Shown: one piece after another, positions 1-9,766 of the stretch
Numbering within the stretch: position 1 is the first letter of the stretch
How the letters are laid out: every line of letters begins with the position of its first letter
The notes under the pieces: model-generated
Databases searched by the model: none
What the model was told of the DNA's origin: nothing
The model's input: the letters and a program-made list of their open reading frames with translations, nothing else
Program-made: the position numbers and the translations under genes
Assembly (NCBI RefSeq): GCF_004795915.1
Contig: NZ_CP039253.1
Coordinates: 248,001-312,000, forward strand
Source: Rhodococcus sp. PAMC28707
GTDB lineage: Bacteria; Actinomycetota; Actinomycetes; Mycobacteriales; Mycobacteriaceae
DNA length: 64,000 nt
Reading direction: 5' to 3'

Positions 1-307
1 GGTCGATCACGCGAGAAAGCTCGGCAGCCAGCAATTCGGTGAGTTCGTCCCAGGACACCGGAACGAACTCTTCGCTGCCGCGCCGATCCGTCGGACCTGG
101 ACCACGCTCGAGCCAACCGCGTCGAACGGCAGGGCCTTGCACCCGAGACCGGTGTGTCACCGAGCCGACGAGATTACCCAGCACGGGCGAGGGATTACGG
201 TCGGTCTCCTGGGGATGCACGGCTGTCACCTCGCCGTCGGCACTTTCGGCTCGAAACATTCCCCAGTGACCCATGTGCTGAGACAGTCCCGGGTGCGGCT
301 GCTTCAT
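1..307 (-). CDS. Molybdopterin-dependent oxidoreductase, BisC/TorA-like (N-terminal fragment)
   Basis: Only the first 102 or so codons are present; the gene continues past the left edge. The ATG at 307-305 overlaps the stop of the HAD gene (ATGA), so it is the last visible member of the heme operon. The translation opens [21 protein letters not shown] and later reads FVPVSWDELTELLAAELSRV, the typical start of DMSO-reductase-family enzymes of the biotin sulfoxide / TMAO reductase branch, where the segment before VSWDE leads into the Mo-bisMGD domain. No Fe-S CxxC cluster is seen in this stretch, which fits the BisC branch. The substrate cannot be told from the fragment. Family call fairly sure, enzyme identity not. 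Confidence 0.7.
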   Translation of the reverse strand, partial: MKQPHPGLSQHMGHWGMFRAESADGEVTAVHPQETDRNPSPVLGNLVGSVTHRSRVQGPAVRRGWLERGPGPTDRRGSEEFVPVSWDELTELLAAELSRVID

Positions 308-1053
308 CGAATTCCGTTGCTCGCCAGTACATCCAGCAAGCCGGTGGGACGCTCCCGGGTAGCGATCGGATCGACGAGGGCGAAAGAGCACCCAATTGCC
401 CGCGCCGCCCCGTCGGCCTCTTCACTGTCACCGACCATCAAGGTCCGCGCCGGATCCACCCCGAGCGAACGCACCGCAGAAAGAAATATTTCCGGCTGAG
501 GTTTGACGTAGCCGACCTCGTACGACAAGACGAACTCGCTGACGTGGTCAAACACTCCGAGCATGTCGAATGCCGGGCGGATGTCGAAGGCAATATTGCT
601 CAGCACCGCAACTGGAATCGCTCTGCCGGCGAGCATCGCCAGCACGTGCGCCGTATCCGGGTACGGAGTCCAGCACGATGGGTCGATCACTCGGCCGTAC
701 ACGGACTCGGCCTGAGCGCGGTCGCTGACGCCGGATTCACGAAGAACATGCAAATATGCCTGACGGTGCAGCGACGGATCGAGATCACGGTTGTTCCAGG
801 CGTGCCTATTCACTTCGTCGAACTCGACGACCTCCCCCACCGGCGCAGTCATCCGTCGCATCAATTCCGCCGCACGGTGACCGTCGACCGGTGTTCCATC
901 CGAGTGCGTGACGGTCTCGAACCAACTCTCGTCCTCCTCCAAACGGAACAGCGTTCCGGAGAAGTCGAACACCACAGCCTCGATCGGAGACGCGACGGCT
1001 CGGTCCCGCACAACGCCTCGTCCCGAAGCGTGCGTCTCCGACCCCGAGGTCAC
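304..1053 (-). CDS. HAD-superfamily hydrolase-like protein with altered motif I
   Basis: A 249-residue protein with HAD motifs in order: motif [11 protein letters not shown] (D30), motif [11 protein letters not shown] near residue 150, motif III KPQPEIF, and motif [13 protein letters not shown]. The nucleophile Asp30 is present, but the second motif I Asp (DxD) is Ser32. Phosphatases use that residue as general acid/base; dehalogenases and phosphonatases lack it, so phosphatase activity should not be assumed. The GTG start overlaps the hemQ stop (GTGA), and the ATGA at its end overlaps the molybdo-enzyme start, so it is probably translated with the heme genes. Substrate unknown. Confidence 0.8.
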   Translation of the reverse strand: MTSGSETHASGRGVVRDRAVASPIEAVVFDFSGTLFRLEEDESWFETVTHSDGTPVDGHRAAELMRRMTAPVGEVVEFDEVNRHAWNNRDLDPSLHRQAYLHVLRESGVSDRAQAESVYGRVIDPSCWTPYPDTAHVLAMLAGRAIPVAVLSNIAFDIRPAFDMLGVFDHVSEFVLSYEVGYVKPQPEIFLSAVRSLGVDPARTLMVGDSEEADGAARAIGCSFALVDPIATRERPTGLLDVLASNGIR

Positions 1054-1745
1054 GGCAGTGACGTGACGAGCGCTTCGACGTCGACGCGTGGCCCGGTGAA
1101 GAACGGAGTCTCTTCGCGAACGTGCCTACGTGCCTCCGTTGCGCGTAGGTCCCGCATCAGGTCGACGATCCGATCGAGCTCGGGAGCTTCGAAGGCGAGG
1201 ATCCACTCGTAGTCCCCCAACGCAAACGCCGGAACCGTGTTGGCGCGCACATCTTTGTATCCGCGCGCGGCCTTGCCATGGTCGGAGAGCATCGTGCGCC
1301 GCTCTTCGTCGGGGAGCAAGTACCAATCGATGGAACGCACGAACGGGTAGACACAGATGTAGGCACCCGGTTCTTCACCAGCGATGAACGCCGGGACGTG
1401 AGACTTGTTGAACTCGGCCGGCCGATGCAGCGCGGTGTTGCTCCACACCGGGGTACTGGCCTTGCCGAGCGCGGTGGTACGACGAAAATCCGAGTACGTA
1501 GCCTGCAGATCTTCGATGCGCTCCGCGTGTGTCCACACCATGAAGTCGGCGTCGGCTCGCATGCCTGCGATGTCGTATACACCACGTACTGCGACGCCTT
1601 TTTCTTCCTGACTCTCGAAGAACACTCGAGCCTGCTTGGCGGCTTCGGCTCGGTCCTCGCCCAGGACACCGGGTGTGACCTTGAAGACCGAGAACATCAG
1701 GTAGCGGAGGGTCGAATTGAGGGTTGTGTAGTCCAAACGTGGCAT
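1050..1745 (-). CDS. hemQ: Coproheme decarboxylase HemQ (chlorite dismutase family)
   Basis: HemQ converts Fe-coproporphyrin III to protoheme by two oxidative decarboxylations, the last step of the coproporphyrin-dependent heme pathway in Actinobacteria and Firmicutes. The 231-residue length fits. [12 protein letters not shown] carries Tyr133, which aligns with the catalytic radical Tyr, and [12 protein letters not shown] carries His156, the expected proximal heme ligand. The ATG at 1745 was chosen over an upstream in-frame start at 1964 because the extra 73 residues are Arg/Pro/Ser-rich, lie over hemY and have no family match. It begins 4 bp after the hemY stop. Rv2676c is the mycobacterial counterpart by position. 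Confidence 0.93.
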   Translation of the reverse strand: MPRLDYTTLNSTLRYLMFSVFKVTPGVLGEDRAEAAKQARVFFESQEEKGVAVRGVYDIAGMRADADFMVWTHAERIEDLQATYSDFRRTTALGKASTPVWSNTALHRPAEFNKSHVPAFIAGEEPGAYICVYPFVRSIDWYLLPDEERRTMLSDHGKAARGYKDVRANTVPAFALGDYEWILAFEAPELDRIVDLMRDLRATEARRHVREETPFFTGPRVDVEALVTSLP

Positions 1746-1749
1746 GGCT

Positions 1750-3111
1750 CTATCGTGCCACTTCCGCAATGCGTGTGGCTGCTCTGGTGGCCGAAGCGAC
1801 ACAAGCAGGCACTCCGACACCGTGACTCCACGCACCTGCCACGGCCAACCCGTCGACATCGCGCACAGCTGCCTCGATTGTGGCAACTCGATCCAGGTGG
1901 CCGGGTGCGTACTGCGGTAGGCCGCCGTGCCATCGCTGCACGAACGAGGACGACGGCGCGGCATCCACGCCGGTCACCCGGTGCAGGTCTCGTACGGCCG
2001 CCTCGATCAACTCTTCGTCGGTCCAGGTGAGCGGGCCTGCGTCACCGAATCGTGCCAGCGAGGCACGGACGAGTGAACTACCACGCTCCGCTATATGCGC
2101 CCACTTCCTACTGGACAAGGTGAAAGCCTTGACGGCGAGTCCGGCGTCGGTGGCCACGAGTACGCCGGAGTTGTCGGGAAGGTCGACGGCAGTGTCGAAC
2201 GCCATGGCCACCACGACCGAGGATGCGAGCTCGATTTCGGCTGCTGCTGCCGCGGCATCCGGAACGGCTGAGCCCAATATCGACGCCAGGACCGGCGCGG
2301 GAACTGCCAGCACCACCGCGTCGAACTGCCCGATCGAATCCACCACCCAACCGCTGTTCTCGCGCCGAACGGACTTCGCGGCAGTGCCGAACAGGGTGCG
2401 CGGTGCTGCGGCCGCAACCAGCGCGTCGATCAAGGTGCGATATCCATCACGCAGTGCACCGAAAACCGGCGCCGAACTCGGAGCCGGAAGCGCGGACGCC
2501 ACCGCCGCCGACAGACTGGTAGCTCCGGCGTCCAGGGCCGCTGCCAGGGTAGGTAGTGCTGCGCGAACTCCGATCGAATCCGAAAGCCCCGAGTAGACGC
2601 CGCCCAGCAACGGGTCGACCGATCTCGCTAGAACCTGTTCACCGAATCGCGAACCGACCAACTGAGCGACGCTGAGGTCGCTGGTTCGGTCCCAGGACAA
2701 CTCGGTGTCACGCTCACCGGCGATCGTTGCCAGCGTCCGTGCATCTACGAGGCCCTCCACGGAGGCAGCGTCCGCCGGGATACCCATCAGGGTCCCGGTT
2801 GGGAGTGAGTGGAGCCTCTCGCCCGAGAAGATGAGTGGACGTAATCCGGCCGGATGGACGAACTGCGCGCTCAATCCGAGCTCATCCATCAGGGCAGGCA
2901 CTTCGGGTCTGCGGCCGATGAATGCCTCGGCGCCGACATCGAACGGCCCGCCTTCCAACGTCACCGTGCGCAACGTGCCGCCGAGGCGCATCGATTCTTC
3001 GACGATGGTGATATCGGCTTCGGGACCGAACTTCTGCCGCAGCCTGAAGGCGGCAACCAGGCCGGTAATCCCGCCACCGATCACCACAACGCGAGGCGGT
3101 CCTACGGTCAC
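1750..3111 (-). CDS. hemY: Coproporphyrinogen III oxidase / protoporphyrinogen oxidase HemY-type (FAD)
   Basis: A 453-residue FAD enzyme that oxidises the porphyrinogen ring; in Actinobacteria this family works on coproporphyrinogen III (CgoX). The N-terminus has the dinucleotide-binding motif [11 protein letters not shown] (residues 8-18) followed by an ADP-ribose-binding strand ending VEES. The C-terminus [21 protein letters not shown] is the usual second FAD-contacting segment. The GTG start overlaps the hemE stop (GTGA) and hemQ follows after 4 bp, so hemE-hemY-hemQ form one translationally coupled unit. The same gene is called hemG in some actinobacterial annotations. Confidence 0.93.
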   Translation of the reverse strand: MTVGPPRVVVIGGGITGLVAAFRLRQKFGPEADITIVEESMRLGGTLRTVTLEGGPFDVGAEAFIGRRPEVPALMDELGLSAQFVHPAGLRPLIFSGERLHSLPTGTLMGIPADAASVEGLVDARTLATIAGERDTELSWDRTSDLSVAQLVGSRFGEQVLARSVDPLLGGVYSGLSDSIGVRAALPTLAAALDAGATSLSAAVASALPAPSSAPVFGALRDGYRTLIDALVAAAAPRTLFGTAAKSVRRENSGWVVDSIGQFDAVVLAVPAPVLASILGSAVPDAAAAAAEIELASSVVVAMAFDTAVDLPDNSGVLVATDAGLAVKAFTLSSRKWAHIAERGSSLVRASLARFGDAGPLTWTDEELIEAAVRDLHRVTGVDAAPSSSFVQRWHGGLPQYAPGHLDRVATIEAAVRDVDGLAVAGAWSHGVGVPACVASATRAATRIAEVAR

Positions 3112-4172
3112 AGCGAGTGCACCAACTCCACCACCCGGGTCAGCACATCCGGATCGGTATCGGGCAGAACTCCGTGACCGAGGTTGAATACATGCCCCAC
3201 AGCGCCTGCTTCGACGGCGCGATCGCCCTCGGCGACGATGCGACGAACCTCACTCTCGACGGCATCCCAACCAGCGAAGAGCACCGCTGGGTCCAGGTTT
3301 CCCTGCAACGCCTTCCCCGGGCCGACGCGTCGGGCTGCGACATCGAGGGGAATTCGCCAGTCGACACCGACCATGTCGGCACCGGCCTCTCCCATGGCAC
3401 CGAGGAGTTCGCCCGTCCCGACACCGAAATGAATCTTCGGTACGCCGGCCGGGGCCATCGCATCGAGCACCTTCGTCGAGTGAGGCAGCACGAACTCGCG
3501 ATAGTCCGCCAGTGAGAGCGCACCTGCCCAGGAGTCGAAGAGCTGAACCGCGTCGACACCCGCTGCTAGCTGCGCCTGCAAGAACGTGATCGTCGTATCG
3601 GCGAGATTGTCGAGAAGGGTGTGCCACGTGGCCGGATCAGAGCGCATGAGCGCTTTGGTCTTCTCGTGGTTCTTACTCGGTCCACCTTCGACCAGGTAGG
3701 AGGCAAGCGTGAACGGAGCTCCTGCAAACCCGATGAGCGGGGTATCGCCCAGTTCGCGGGTAAGCGTTGTCACCGCATTCGTTACCGGCTCGACCTGGTC
3801 GGCGCTCAACTGCGGCAACGCTGCGACGTCGGCTGCCGAACGGACCGGCGATGCCACCACCGGCCCGGTGCCGGCAACGATGTCGAGATCGATACCCGCG
3901 GCCTTCAGCGGAACCACGATGTCCGAGAAAAGGATGGCTGCGTCGACGTCATGGCGCCGAACCGGCTGCAGCGTGATCTCGACCACCAGATCGGCTGTGA
4001 AGCAGGACTCGAGCATGCCGGTACCAACTCTGAGCTTGCGGTATTCGGGTAGCGATCGCCCGGCCTGCCGCATGAACCACACCGGACGACGCGATGTCGC
4101 CCGTCCCGCGATGGTGGCCAACAAAGGCGCGTCGGGCAGCTGACGGCGAGGGTACGGCGCGATTGTGTTCAT
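3108..4172 (-). CDS. hemE: Uroporphyrinogen decarboxylase
   Basis: Decarboxylates the four acetate side chains of uroporphyrinogen III to give coproporphyrinogen III. The signature [18 protein letters not shown] lies near residues 28-45, FSDIVVP supplies the catalytic Asp loop, and the C-terminal [17 protein letters not shown] is typical. About 354 residues, normal for the family. Three in-frame starts are close together: GTG 4190, ATG 4178 and ATG 4172. I chose 4172, which has a weak GGATGG a few bases upstream. First gene of the heme operon; its promoter must lie between 4173 and the divergent DUF3000 gene. Confidence 0.93.
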   Translation of the reverse strand: MNTIAPYPRRQLPDAPLLATIAGRATSRRPVWFMRQAGRSLPEYRKLRVGTGMLESCFTADLVVEITLQPVRRHDVDAAILFSDIVVPLKAAGIDLDIVAGTGPVVASPVRSAADVAALPQLSADQVEPVTNAVTTLTRELGDTPLIGFAGAPFTLASYLVEGGPSKNHEKTKALMRSDPATWHTLLDNLADTTITFLQAQLAAGVDAVQLFDSWAGALSLADYREFVLPHSTKVLDAMAPAGVPKIHFGVGTGELLGAMGEAGADMVGVDWRIPLDVAARRVGPGKALQGNLDPAVLFAGWDAVESEVRRIVAEGDRAVEAGAVGHVFNLGHGVLPDTDPDVLTRVVELVHSL

Positions 4173-4304
4173 TGCCATCCATGCTGCCACGAGAACAGAA
4201 TATTGCCGCTATGCAGGCCTGAGCGCGGCTCGTGGCCCCGACGATTCCACGTCGATTGTCCTGCAGTCGGTCGCACGTGCGGCGCGCCTCCGACGAACCC
4301 GAAG

Positions 4305-4928
4305 GTGACGAGTCTAACGTCCGGAGTCGTGACCAATCCCGGATCCACTGCCGAACCTGCGCCGTTTCGATCGGCGATCGAGGCGATGCACCGGGCCGTT
4401 GTGCACCCAGCCATCGAACTCGGACCGATCCGGCCACCGCAACGCCTAGCCCCGTTCAGCTACGCGATGGGCGCTGAAGTTCAGCATTCGACTTCCGGGG
4501 ATATCGCGGAGCAATCCGACGGGGATGCGTTCGGTCGGCTGATTCTGCTCTACGACCCAGACGGTGACGAAGCCTGGAACGGAACAATGCGTCTTGTCGC
4601 TTATATCCAGGCCGACGTCGATGAATCTCTTGCCTCCGACCCAATGTTGCCCGAGGTGGCATGGAGTTGGTTGGTCGATGCGTTGGAGACCCGGTCGGAG
4701 TCACTGAACGCCCTCGGCGGGACAGTGACGTCGACGAGTTCGGTGCGCTACGGCGACATTGCCGGTCCACCACGAGCCCATCAGCTCGAACTGCGCGCGT
4801 CGTGGACCCCCACCACCGGCGAGTTGGCTCCGCATGTCGAGGCCTTCTGCGAAGTGCTTGCCTATGCTGCTGGACTGCCACCCGCCGGAATCACCGAACT
4901 CCGCACACACGGTGATAACCGGACCTGA
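4305..4928 (+). CDS. DUF3000 family protein
   Basis: About 207 residues of an actinobacterial family of unknown function. Recognised by the core IELGPIRPPQRLAPFSYAMGAEV, a middle segment GRLILLYDPDGDEAWNGTMRLVAYIQADVD, and a C-terminal DUF3000 end with the pattern LPPAGITELRTHGD. The frame stays open upstream to an ATG at 4203, but that extension is Arg/Pro-rich and not family-like. The start is uncertain between GTG 4305 and GTG 4329. Followed by rnd, the same adjacency as Rv2680-Rv2681. No catalytic motif seen. Confidence 0.78.
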   Translation: MTSLTSGVVTNPGSTAEPAPFRSAIEAMHRAVVHPAIELGPIRPPQRLAPFSYAMGAEVQHSTSGDIAEQSDGDAFGRLILLYDPDGDEAWNGTMRLVAYIQADVDESLASDPMLPEVAWSWLVDALETRSESLNALGGTVTSTSSVRYGDIAGPPRAHQLELRASWTPTTGELAPHVEAFCEVLAYAAGLPPAGITELRTHGDNRT

Positions 4929-4956
4929 GTTCGCACGGCGTCGCGGTACGAGGGCT

Positions 4957-4962
4957 TAGAGT
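4957..4962 (+). promoter_or_regulatory. -10 box for leaderless rnd transcript
   Basis: TAGAGT ends 8 nt before the rnd ATG at 4971 and no Shine-Dalgarno sequence precedes the ATG, so transcription probably starts at or next to the start codon. No clear -35 hexamer is seen. Confidence 0.45.
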
Positions 4963-4970
4963 CTGCTCTC

Positions 4971-6284
4971 ATGTCAGCGATGAGTTCCAACGATGCCTCG
5001 GACGTAACGAACGACGGTGACAGTGTCGATGCGCCCACTCCGACACCCCTGTTGGCGCCTGCCGACGGCGTTCCCGCAGTTGTCGACACCGTCGAGGGCG
5101 TGGTGGCGGCAGCCGAACTGCTCGCGGGTGGTCACGGCCCGCTCGCTGTCGATGCCGAGCGTGCGTCGGGTTTCCGATATTCGCAACGCGCCTACCTATT
5201 GCAGTTTCGACGGCGTGGTGCAGGCACCGTCCTGCTCGACCCGATCCCGGTAACCGGCGCTCTCGAACCGCTGGCTTCGGTGATCAATCCTCTCGAATGG
5301 ATCCTGCACTCGGCCGACCAGGATTTGCCGGGTCTCGCCGAGCTCGGGCTCGTGCCTGCGGCGTTGTACGACACCGAACTGGCAGGACGACTCGCCGGTT
5401 TCGAACGAGTCGGGCTCGGCCCCATCGTCGAACGCACGCTCGGCTTGTCGCTTCAAAAGGGACACGGAGCGGCAGATTGGTCGACACGCCCACTCCCCGA
5501 CAGCTGGCTGAACTACGCCGCGCTCGACGTCGAAGTTCTGCTCGAGCTGCACGATGCGATGGCCGAGGAACTCGCCGCGAAGAACAAAACGGAGTGGGCA
5601 CGACAAGAGTTCGCGCACATCCTGGCGCTCGGTCCAGCAAAGCCCAAGCCTGACCGCTGGCGAAAGACATCGGGAATCCACGCCGTCAAGTCGGCGAGGG
5701 TATTGGCCTCCGTTCGTGAATTGTGGCGCTCACGCGACGAAATCGCGGCGCACCGAGACATTGCGCCGAGCCGCATTCTGCCCGATTCGGCGATTGTCGC
5801 CGCAGCATCGGCAGATCCGAAGACCGAGGGCGAACTACGAGCATTGCCGGTCTTCGGTGGTCCGCGCCAGCGACGCTCCACCAAGGTGTGGCTGTCCGCC
5901 CTCGAGCGCGCACGACGCTTGCCGACCGAGGAACTTCCGCCGAAGTCGGCACCCTTCGACGGACCTCCTCCGGTGAATCGGTGGGCACGTCGTGAACCCG
6001 AGGCCGCGGAGAGATTGACCACCGTGCGTACAGCAATGACAGCACTGAGCGAAGACGTCGAGGTACCGGTGGAGAACCTGCTCATGCCGGATCTGCTTCG
6101 CCGTCTGGTGTGGGATTGGACACCTGTAGAACGTGATGTCGCGGAGAGCATCATCGACAAGAAGCTCACCGAGGGGCGGGCCCGACCGTGGCAGCGGGAA
6201 CTGGTCGTACCAGTTCTCGCCGACGCCTTGACTTCTGGACAAGAGCCTGGGATCGCCGGGCAAGAGAGTGGGACCCCTGAGTAA
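4971..6284 (+). CDS. rnd: Ribonuclease D (DEDD 3'-5' exonuclease with HRDC domain)
   Basis: A 437-residue 3'-5' exoribonuclease expected to trim stable RNA 3' ends. The DEDD residues are visible: AVDAERASGF (Asp61, Glu63), HSADQDLPGL for motif II, and NYAALDVEVLLELH for motif III with Tyr and the last Asp. An HRDC-like nucleic-acid-binding segment follows at about residues 225-300. The first 50 residues are Asp/Pro-rich. The gene matches Rv2681 by position. It ends just before the fadAB promoter and palindrome. Confidence 0.9.
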   Translation: MSAMSSNDASDVTNDGDSVDAPTPTPLLAPADGVPAVVDTVEGVVAAAELLAGGHGPLAVDAERASGFRYSQRAYLLQFRRRGAGTVLLDPIPVTGALEPLASVINPLEWILHSADQDLPGLAELGLVPAALYDTELAGRLAGFERVGLGPIVERTLGLSLQKGHGAADWSTRPLPDSWLNYAALDVEVLLELHDAMAEELAAKNKTEWARQEFAHILALGPAKPKPDRWRKTSGIHAVKSARVLASVRELWRSRDEIAAHRDIAPSRILPDSAIVAAASADPKTEGELRALPVFGGPRQRRSTKVWLSALERARRLPTEELPPKSAPFDGPPPVNRWARREPEAAERLTTVRTAMTALSEDVEVPVENLLMPDLLRRLVWDWTPVERDVAESIIDKKLTEGRARPWQRELVVPVLADALTSGQEPGIAGQESGTPE

Positions 6285-6285
6285 G

Positions 6286-6312
6286 TTACCGGCGGGTAAT
6301 ACCGGCTAGAGT
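6286..6312 (+). promoter_or_regulatory. fadAB promoter with TTACC-N4-GGTAA palindrome
   Basis: The inverted repeat TTACC GGCG GGTAA occupies 6286-6299, immediately after the rnd stop codon. A -10-like TAGAGT lies at 6307-6312. The palindrome sits where a repressor would block RNA polymerase, so it is a candidate TetR-type fatty-acid regulator operator. The regulator is not identified in this window. Confidence 0.45.
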
Positions 6313-6371
6313 GGATGGCGGCCCCGCGTCAGCCGGGCCGCAATTCCGCATCTTCCCGGGAGGATCGAAGC

Positions 6372-7598
6372 GTGTCTGTACCCGCGTCCACAAGCTCACA
6401 GCGCAATGTCGTGTTCGTAGACGGCATCCGCACACCGTTCGGCAAAGCAGGCCCCAAAGGCATCTACGCCGACACTCGCGCCGACGACCTCGTCGTCAAA
6501 GCGATCCGCGAACTACTGCGGAAGAACCCGGCTCTGCCCCCGGAACGCATCGACGAAGTCGCCATCGCGGCCACGACGCAGACCGGCGATCAGGGGCTGA
6601 CCATCGGGCGCACGTCCGCTCTCCTCGCCGGACTCCCCCACAGCGTCCCCGGATTCGCCATCGACCGCATGTGTGCGGGCGCGATGACGTCCGTGACGAC
6701 GACAGGTTCCGGAATCGGATTCGGTCAATACGACGTCGTCATCGCCGGTGGCGTCGAGCATATGGGCCGTCACCCGATGGGCGAGGGCGTAGACCCCAAC
6801 CCCCGCTTTCTCACCGACAGGCTCGTCGATCCGAGCGCACTCGTCATGGGCAATACGGCCGAGAATCTGCACGATCGGTTTCCGAGTATCACCAAGGATC
6901 GCACCGACGCGTACGCTGTCGCGAGCCAGAACAAGTACGAGGCCGCCAAGAATGCCGGTTTCATCGCCGACACACTCGTACCGGTAGCCACCAAGTCCGC
7001 TGCTGGATGGGGCCTGGCCACCGAGGACGAGCCACCGCGTCCCGGAACAACCATCGACGATCTCGCCAAGCTCAAGACCCCGTTCCGTCCAGCGGGCCGG
7101 GTCACGGCAGGAAATGCTGCCGGTCTCAACGATGGTGCGACCGCTGCGATCCTCGCCGGCGAGGACACCGCCCACGAACTCGGCCTGAACATCGGTATGC
7201 GCATGGTCGGCTTCTCGTTCGCAGGCGTCGACCCTGCCGTGATGGGCATCGGACCGGTCCCCGCCACCGAGAAGTTGCTCGGTCGTACAGGTTTGAGCAT
7301 CTCCGATATCGGGTTGTTCGAAATCAACGAGGCTTTCGCAGTGCAGGTTCTCGCATTCCTCGAGCACTACGGCATCGCCGACGACGATCCCCGCGTCAAC
7401 CAGTGGGGCGGCGCAATCGCCTGTGGACACCCCCTTGCGTCCTCTGGAGTTCGTTTGATGACCCAATTGAGCCGCCAGTTCGCTCAGCGCCCCGACGTTC
7501 GTTACGGCCTGACGACCATGTGCATCGGTCTGGGCATGGGCGGAACCGTCATTTGGGAAAACCCGATCCACTCCGATTACTCAGGAGCGAAGGCATGA
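6372..7598 (+). CDS. fadA: Acetyl-CoA acyltransferase (3-ketoacyl-CoA thiolase) FadA
   Basis: Thiolase of 408 residues that carries out the last, thiolytic step of beta-oxidation. The nucleophilic Cys101 lies in FAIDRMCAGAMTSV, the second catalytic segment is GGAIACGHPLASSG with its His, and the third is TMCIGLGMGG with the acid/base Cys. The GTG at 6372 has a good RBS (GGGAGGA at 6358-6364); the longer reading from 6315 has none and adds non-thiolase residues. The stop overlaps the fadB start (ATGA), so the two subunits of the trifunctional complex are translationally coupled. Confidence 0.93.
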   Translation: MSVPASTSSQRNVVFVDGIRTPFGKAGPKGIYADTRADDLVVKAIRELLRKNPALPPERIDEVAIAATTQTGDQGLTIGRTSALLAGLPHSVPGFAIDRMCAGAMTSVTTTGSGIGFGQYDVVIAGGVEHMGRHPMGEGVDPNPRFLTDRLVDPSALVMGNTAENLHDRFPSITKDRTDAYAVASQNKYEAAKNAGFIADTLVPVATKSAAGWGLATEDEPPRPGTTIDDLAKLKTPFRPAGRVTAGNAAGLNDGATAAILAGEDTAHELGLNIGMRMVGFSFAGVDPAVMGIGPVPATEKLLGRTGLSISDIGLFEINEAFAVQVLAFLEHYGIADDDPRVNQWGGAIACGHPLASSGVRLMTQLSRQFAQRPDVRYGLTTMCIGLGMGGTVIWENPIHSDYSGAKA

Positions 7599-9730
7599 GC
7601 GACATCATCACCAGCCCCACGAGCGAAGCGACGAAGAAACCGGTGATGCCGGACGAGGTAGTCACGAACGCGTTCACCAAGATCATCTCCGTACCCGGCC
7701 TCGAAGGCAGCATTGCCCTCATCACGCTGGACAACGGTTACGACCACACCAAGCCGTCGACGTTCGGCCCGGCCGGACTCGCGCGGTTCGATGCCGCGCT
7801 CGACGAGGCCTTCGCAGCTGATCCCGTCGCTATCGCGGTGACCGGTAAGCCGTTCATCTTCGCGGTCGGTGCCGACCTCAACGGCGTACCCAGCATCAAG
7901 ACCAAGGACGAGGCGCTCCAGATCGGGCAGCTCGGCCACAAGGTGTTCCGTCGCCTGCGCGAGTCACCCATCCCGACGTTCGCTTTCATAAACGGCGCCG
8001 CACTCGGCGGTGGACTCGAAGTCGGATTGCACTCCCACTACCGAACTGTTGCTGACAACGCCGCAGCGTTGGGGCTCCCCGAGGCATTTCTCGGACTCGT
8101 TCCGGGTTGGGGCGGCACCCAGTTGCTGCCCAACATCGTCGGCGCTTCCACCGCCGTGACCGTCATCATCGAGAACTCGCTCAACCAGAACCGCACGCTG
8201 AAGCCGCAGCAAGCTGTGGACCTCGGCGTCGTCGACGCCATGTTCGGCGGCGCCGACTTCATCGAGCAGTCTCTTGCATGGGCCGTTCGGGTGTTGAACG
8301 GCGACGTCGTTCCGAATCGGCCCGAGATCGACCGCGGCCAGGCATGGGACGATGCCATCACGCGTGCGAAGGGCATCGTGGCCGGCAAAACAGGCAACTT
8401 CGCACCGGGTCCCGTAGCTGCGGTAGAACTGCTCGAGCTTGCCAAGAACACCGACATCACCGACCCAGCTTCACTGGACAAGGCCTTCGCCGCAGAAGAC
8501 GATGCACTGTCGACGTTGCTGGTGAAGGACGAACTTCGCGCCGGGTTGTACGCGTTCGATCTCACTCAGAAACGCGCGAAGCGTCCCGCCGGCGCACCCG
8601 ACAAGTCGCTGGCTCGCAAGATCTCGGGTGTCGGCATCGTCGGTGCCGGATTGATGGCCAGTCAGCTTGCCTTGCTGTTCGTGCGTCAACTGAAGGTGCC
8701 CGTCATTCTGACCGACATCGACCAGGAACGCATCGACAAGGGCGTCGGTTACGTCCATGGTGAGGTCGACAAGCTGCTCGGCAAGAAGCGTCTCTCCCCC
8801 GACGCCGCGAATCGACTGAAGGCGTTGGTATCCGGATCGATCGACAAGGCCGCTTTCGCCAATACCGATTTCGTCATCGAGGCCGTGTTCGAAAACCTCG
8901 ATGTGAAGAAGAAGGTGTTCGCCGAGGTCGAAGAATTCGTCTCCGCTGAAACGATTCTCGCGACGAACACGTCCTCGTTGTCGATAACCAAGATGGCAGC
9001 AGATCTGAAGCACCCAGAACGAGTTGTGGGGTTCCACTTCTTCAACCCCGTAGCCGTGCTTCCACTTCTCGAGGTAGTCAAGGGCGAGAAGACCGACGAT
9101 GCCACGCTGGCAACGGCATTCGCGACTGCGAAGACACTCAAGAAGTCAGCGGTTCTGTCCGCAGACCTTCCGGGCTTCGTGTTCAACCGCTTGGTGACCC
9201 GCGCATCCAACGAGATCATCGGGGCGATCGACGAGGGCACCCCCTTCGACGTCGCCGACGGTGCAGTAGGCGAACTCGGTATGCCGATGAGCCCGTTGAC
9301 TCTCCTCGCACTGGTCGGGCCTGCCGTCGCATTGCATACGGCCGAGACGCTCGCAGAGGCCTACCCGGATCGGTTCAAGGACTCACCCGGATTCCGCGCC
9401 CTGGTCGAGGCGAAGAAGCCCGGTGTCTGGACGTATGGACCCGACGGCCAGGTCGTCGACCCCGAGGTTGCTGCCTTATGGCCGCAGGGTGACTCACCGT
9501 CGACTGCAGAGCAGGTGCTCGATCGCACTCGCAATGCAATAGCCGACGAGATCCGAATCATGCTCGATGAAGGCGTCGTCGCAGCACCCGAGGACATCGA
9601 CCTCTGCCTGCTGCTCGGCGGTGGGTTCGGATTCTGGAACGGTGGCATCACGCCGTACCTAGATCGTAGTGGCGCATCGGAGGCGGCCACCGGGCAGCGT
9701 TTCCTCGCTCCCGGCGTTGCCAGCGTCTGA
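7595..9730 (+). CDS. fadB: Fatty oxidation complex alpha subunit FadB (enoyl-CoA hydratase / 3-hydroxyacyl-CoA dehydrogenase)
   Basis: A 711-residue bifunctional protein. Residues from about 30 to 230 form a crotonase fold, with FINGAALGGGLEVGLH and PEAFLGLVPGWGGTQLLP supplying the oxyanion hole and catalytic Glu loops. From about residue 345 the NAD-binding motif GVGIVGAGLMAS opens the hydroxyacyl-CoA dehydrogenase domain, with GFHFFNPVAVLPLLEVV and NTSSL characteristic, then two helical 3HCDH C-terminal domains. The ATG at 7595 overlaps the fadA stop. The frame stays open upstream to 6311 across fadA, but that extension is an out-of-frame shadow of the thiolase. Confidence 0.94.
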   Translation: MSDIITSPTSEATKKPVMPDEVVTNAFTKIISVPGLEGSIALITLDNGYDHTKPSTFGPAGLARFDAALDEAFAADPVAIAVTGKPFIFAVGADLNGVPSIKTKDEALQIGQLGHKVFRRLRESPIPTFAFINGAALGGGLEVGLHSHYRTVADNAAALGLPEAFLGLVPGWGGTQLLPNIVGASTAVTVIIENSLNQNRTLKPQQAVDLGVVDAMFGGADFIEQSLAWAVRVLNGDVVPNRPEIDRGQAWDDAITRAKGIVAGKTGNFAPGPVAAVELLELAKNTDITDPASLDKAFAAEDDALSTLLVKDELRAGLYAFDLTQKRAKRPAGAPDKSLARKISGVGIVGAGLMASQLALLFVRQLKVPVILTDIDQERIDKGVGYVHGEVDKLLGKKRLSPDAANRLKALVSGSIDKAAFANTDFVIEAVFENLDVKKKVFAEVEEFVSAETILATNTSSLSITKMAADLKHPERVVGFHFFNPVAVLPLLEVVKGEKTDDATLATAFATAKTLKKSAVLSADLPGFVFNRLVTRASNEIIGAIDEGTPFDVADGAVGELGMPMSPLTLLALVGPAVALHTAETLAEAYPDRFKDSPGFRALVEAKKPGVWTYGPDGQVVDPEVAALWPQGDSPSTAEQVLDRTRNAIADEIRIMLDEGVVAAPEDIDLCLLLGGGFGFWNGGITPYLDRSGASEAATGQRFLAPGVASV

Positions 9731-9766
9731 GTCGAACCCCAGACACGTCTGAGTCGAATACTGGGA

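Noticed and set aside
6311..9730. A 1139-codon plus-strand open frame spanning both fadA and fadB
   Set aside because: The first 428 codons are an out-of-frame reading of fadA, rich in Arg, Gly and Pro; only the part from 7595 is real (fadB). The fadA frame ends with an ATGA overlap, so no fusion exists.
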